A program made the translations under genes and the position numbers. From contig NZ_JABFCL010000003.1 of assembly GCF_017566145.1 (NCBI RefSeq), positions 310,001-374,000 on the forward strand: a DNA stretch of 64,000 bases. Direction: 5' to 3'. The stretch is from Bittarella massiliensis (ex Durand et al. 2017) (lineage in GTDB: Bacteria > Bacillota > Clostridia > Oscillospirales > Ruminococcaceae). A model generated the notes under the pieces. That model was not told the origin of the DNA. It saw only the letters and a list, made by a program, of their open reading frames with translations, and did no database searches. Position 1 is the first letter of the stretch. Every line of letters begins with the position of its first letter. Below are positions 63,012-64,000 of this stretch, in pieces.

Positions 63012-63431
63012 ATGGCTGTTACAACCATTGAAGAGCTGCGCAAGTACGCCGACGGCAGTGAGGTGGAGCTGCCCGGGTTTACCCCTGAGCAGCTGTTTAT
63101 CGCCCAGCTGCGGCGCCCTTCGCTGATGGAACTGGTGGTCAACGGGCAGATTCCCAACCCGCTGCTGACCTCTGCCGCCAAACTCTTTCAAGATGGGGTG
63201 GGGAAGTCGCTGGGATACGAGGCCGAGCAGTTTCAGCAGACGGCCGAGGTGCTGTTGCAGGTGGCAAAGGCCTGCCTGGTCTCCCCCACCTATGAGGAGA
63301 TCAAGGCGGCTGGGCTGAGTCTGACGGACTTACAGCTCTACGCCATTTACGGCTTTATGCAAACGGGGGTCAACGCCCTCGCCAACTTTCGTGCGCAGCA
63401 AAGCAATCGGTCCCATTCTGAGAATGGCTGA
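63012..63431 (+). CDS. Phage tail assembly chaperone-like protein
   Basis: 139 aa, ATG 11 bases after the tail tube gene. Helical (LPGFTPEQLFIAQLRRPSLM, LFQDGVGKSLGYEAEQFQQT), typical of the XkdN/gpG type. It is followed by an overlapping second frame that ends just before the tape measure gene, as for tail chaperone pairs. Confidence 0.72.
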   Translation: MAVTTIEELRKYADGSEVELPGFTPEQLFIAQLRRPSLMELVVNGQIPNPLLTSAAKLFQDGVGKSLGYEAEQFQQTAEVLLQVAKACLVSPTYEEIKAAGLSLTDLQLYAIYGFMQTGVNALANFRAQQSNRSHSENG

Positions 63432-63609
63432 ACTGTACCAGAAAAGGCCCAGCGAGTTTCTGCACTTGACCGATGGGTACACCGCCTACTGTTTTGACGA
63501 GGCCTGTTCCTATATCCTTTTAATGGAGAGAAACGGCAAAGTAGCTCGGTACCGGGTAGAGGAGGCGGGGTTTGCACAATTCTACGAGAGATTGGGGGTG
63601 AGTCAATGA
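63424..63609 (+). CDS. Second tail chaperone-like frame
   Basis: 61 aa from the ATG at 63424, overlapping the previous stop (ATGGCTGA). Helical, acidic (MAELYQKRPSEFLHLTDGYT). It is in the +1 frame relative to the first chaperone, not -1 as in lambda G-GT, so coupled reinitiation is more likely than a -1 frameshift. Confidence 0.65.
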   Translation: MAELYQKRPSEFLHLTDGYTAYCFDEACSYILLMERNGKVARYRVEEAGFAQFYERLGVSQ

Positions 63610-64000
63610 GCGATGAAATCATCAGCAGCGCTCAAATCGCTGCATCATTGGGAGAACTTGTCAAGCTAGAAGAGGAGGTGCGGCGCGTTCGCGAAGAGCT
63701 AGAGCACCTAACCGCGAGAGCGATGCTGACCGGCGGCGGCCTTCAGGGCATGGCGGCGCAAATCGCCAAGACAGCGATCAACTATGGCATTTTAGCTGCG
63801 CCCATCAGTCTGCTGGCCAGTTACCTTGACACTCTCAGGAAAAAGGGAGACGAGGCGGAGAAAAGCCTTGGAGAAACCGGCAAGAAGGCCAATGACGCCG
63901 CTGATGCAGCGAAAAATGTACAGTCATCAATGAACGAGGCGTCCGCTGGCCTGCAAAACGCCACAGCTTCTGCGGAGCGGCTGGCGGGTGCGGCGGGACG
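63606..64000 (+). CDS. Tail tape measure protein, N-terminal part
   Basis: ATG at 63606, overlapping the previous stop by 4 bases (ATGA); at least 131 aa and cut by the window. Strong heptad helix at the start (ELVKLEEEVRRVREELEHLT), a hydrophobic stretch (AIAKTAINYG-like, ILAAPISLLASYL), then Ala-rich coiled coil (GKKANDAADAAKNVQSSMNE). Fits a tape measure that sets tail length. Confidence 0.7.
   Translation, partial: MSDEIISSAQIAASLGELVKLEEEVRRVREELEHLTARAMLTGGGLQGMAAQIAKTAINYGILAAPISLLASYLDTLRKKGDEAEKSLGETGKKANDAADAAKNVQSSMNEASAGLQNATASAERLAGAAG

Noticed and set aside
63391..63431. Lambda-style -1 frameshift in the tail chaperone genes
   Set aside because: The second frame is +1 relative to the first, and I see no slippery heptamer; an overlapping ATG explains it better.

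Overview
The window looks like the chromosome of a GC-rich, anaerobic, Gram-positive member of the Clostridia, probably an Oscillospiraceae-type gut bacterium. This is an inference from gene content and style: DapL-type lysine synthesis, type III glutamine synthetase, desulfoferrodoxin, an anaerobic sulfatase-maturing radical SAM enzyme, a T-box leader, GatCAB, many GTG and TTG starts and intrinsic terminators. I see no rRNA, tRNA or CRISPR.

Layout. 0-4.5 kb: NfeD and an SPFH protein, a gap with two tandem copies of an interspersed repeat, a TrpF-like protein, and a DUF134-Mrp-NifX-like Fe-S set. 4.6-13.4 kb: nitrogen and amino-acid block. Type III glutamine synthetase and a divergent glnA operon (glnA, ANTAR regulator, dapF, pyrG, dapL) both start with an attenuator leader containing the same AAAGGC hexaloop; a DtxR-type regulator follows. 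13.6-24.6 kb: a sulfated-compound gene set in two similar halves. It has two orphan BMP-family lipoproteins, two 545-aa sulfatases, two Crp-family regulators, a glycerophosphodiester phosphodiesterase-like enzyme and the sulfatase maturase. Six promoters carry a GACA-N2-TGTC site at almost the same distance from the -10 box, so the set reads as one regulon. An arylsulfate sulfotransferase with a third Crp-type gene lies at 32-35 kb.

24.7-36 kb: a self-cleaving CI/LexA-like repressor divergent from a small membrane protein, with three operators; a DUF3795-like protein, an HD hydrolase, a two-component system flanking a surface protein, a third copy of the repeat, then thioredoxin and thioredoxin reductase. 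36-61 kb is mostly housekeeping: a cation/proton antiporter, thymidine kinase, a NYN-domain protein, a TetM-like GTPase, gatB, gatA and an aspS-gatC fusion behind a T-box, an MFS protein, RarA, and a CiaRH-like two-component system just upstream of a VTC-DUF4956-carbohydrate-binding operon with a CiaR-type box. 61.3 kb to the end is the start of a phage-tail cluster (late regulator, tail tube, tail chaperones, tape measure) with no integrase, terminase or capsid gene in view. Its promoter carries sites like those of the CI repressor 36 kb away.

The strongest candidates for something undescribed are the sulfatase regulon, including an activator-type promoter that fires antisense through its own regulator gene, and the CI-repressor, small membrane protein and tail-cluster circuit, which may be an F-type tailocin.
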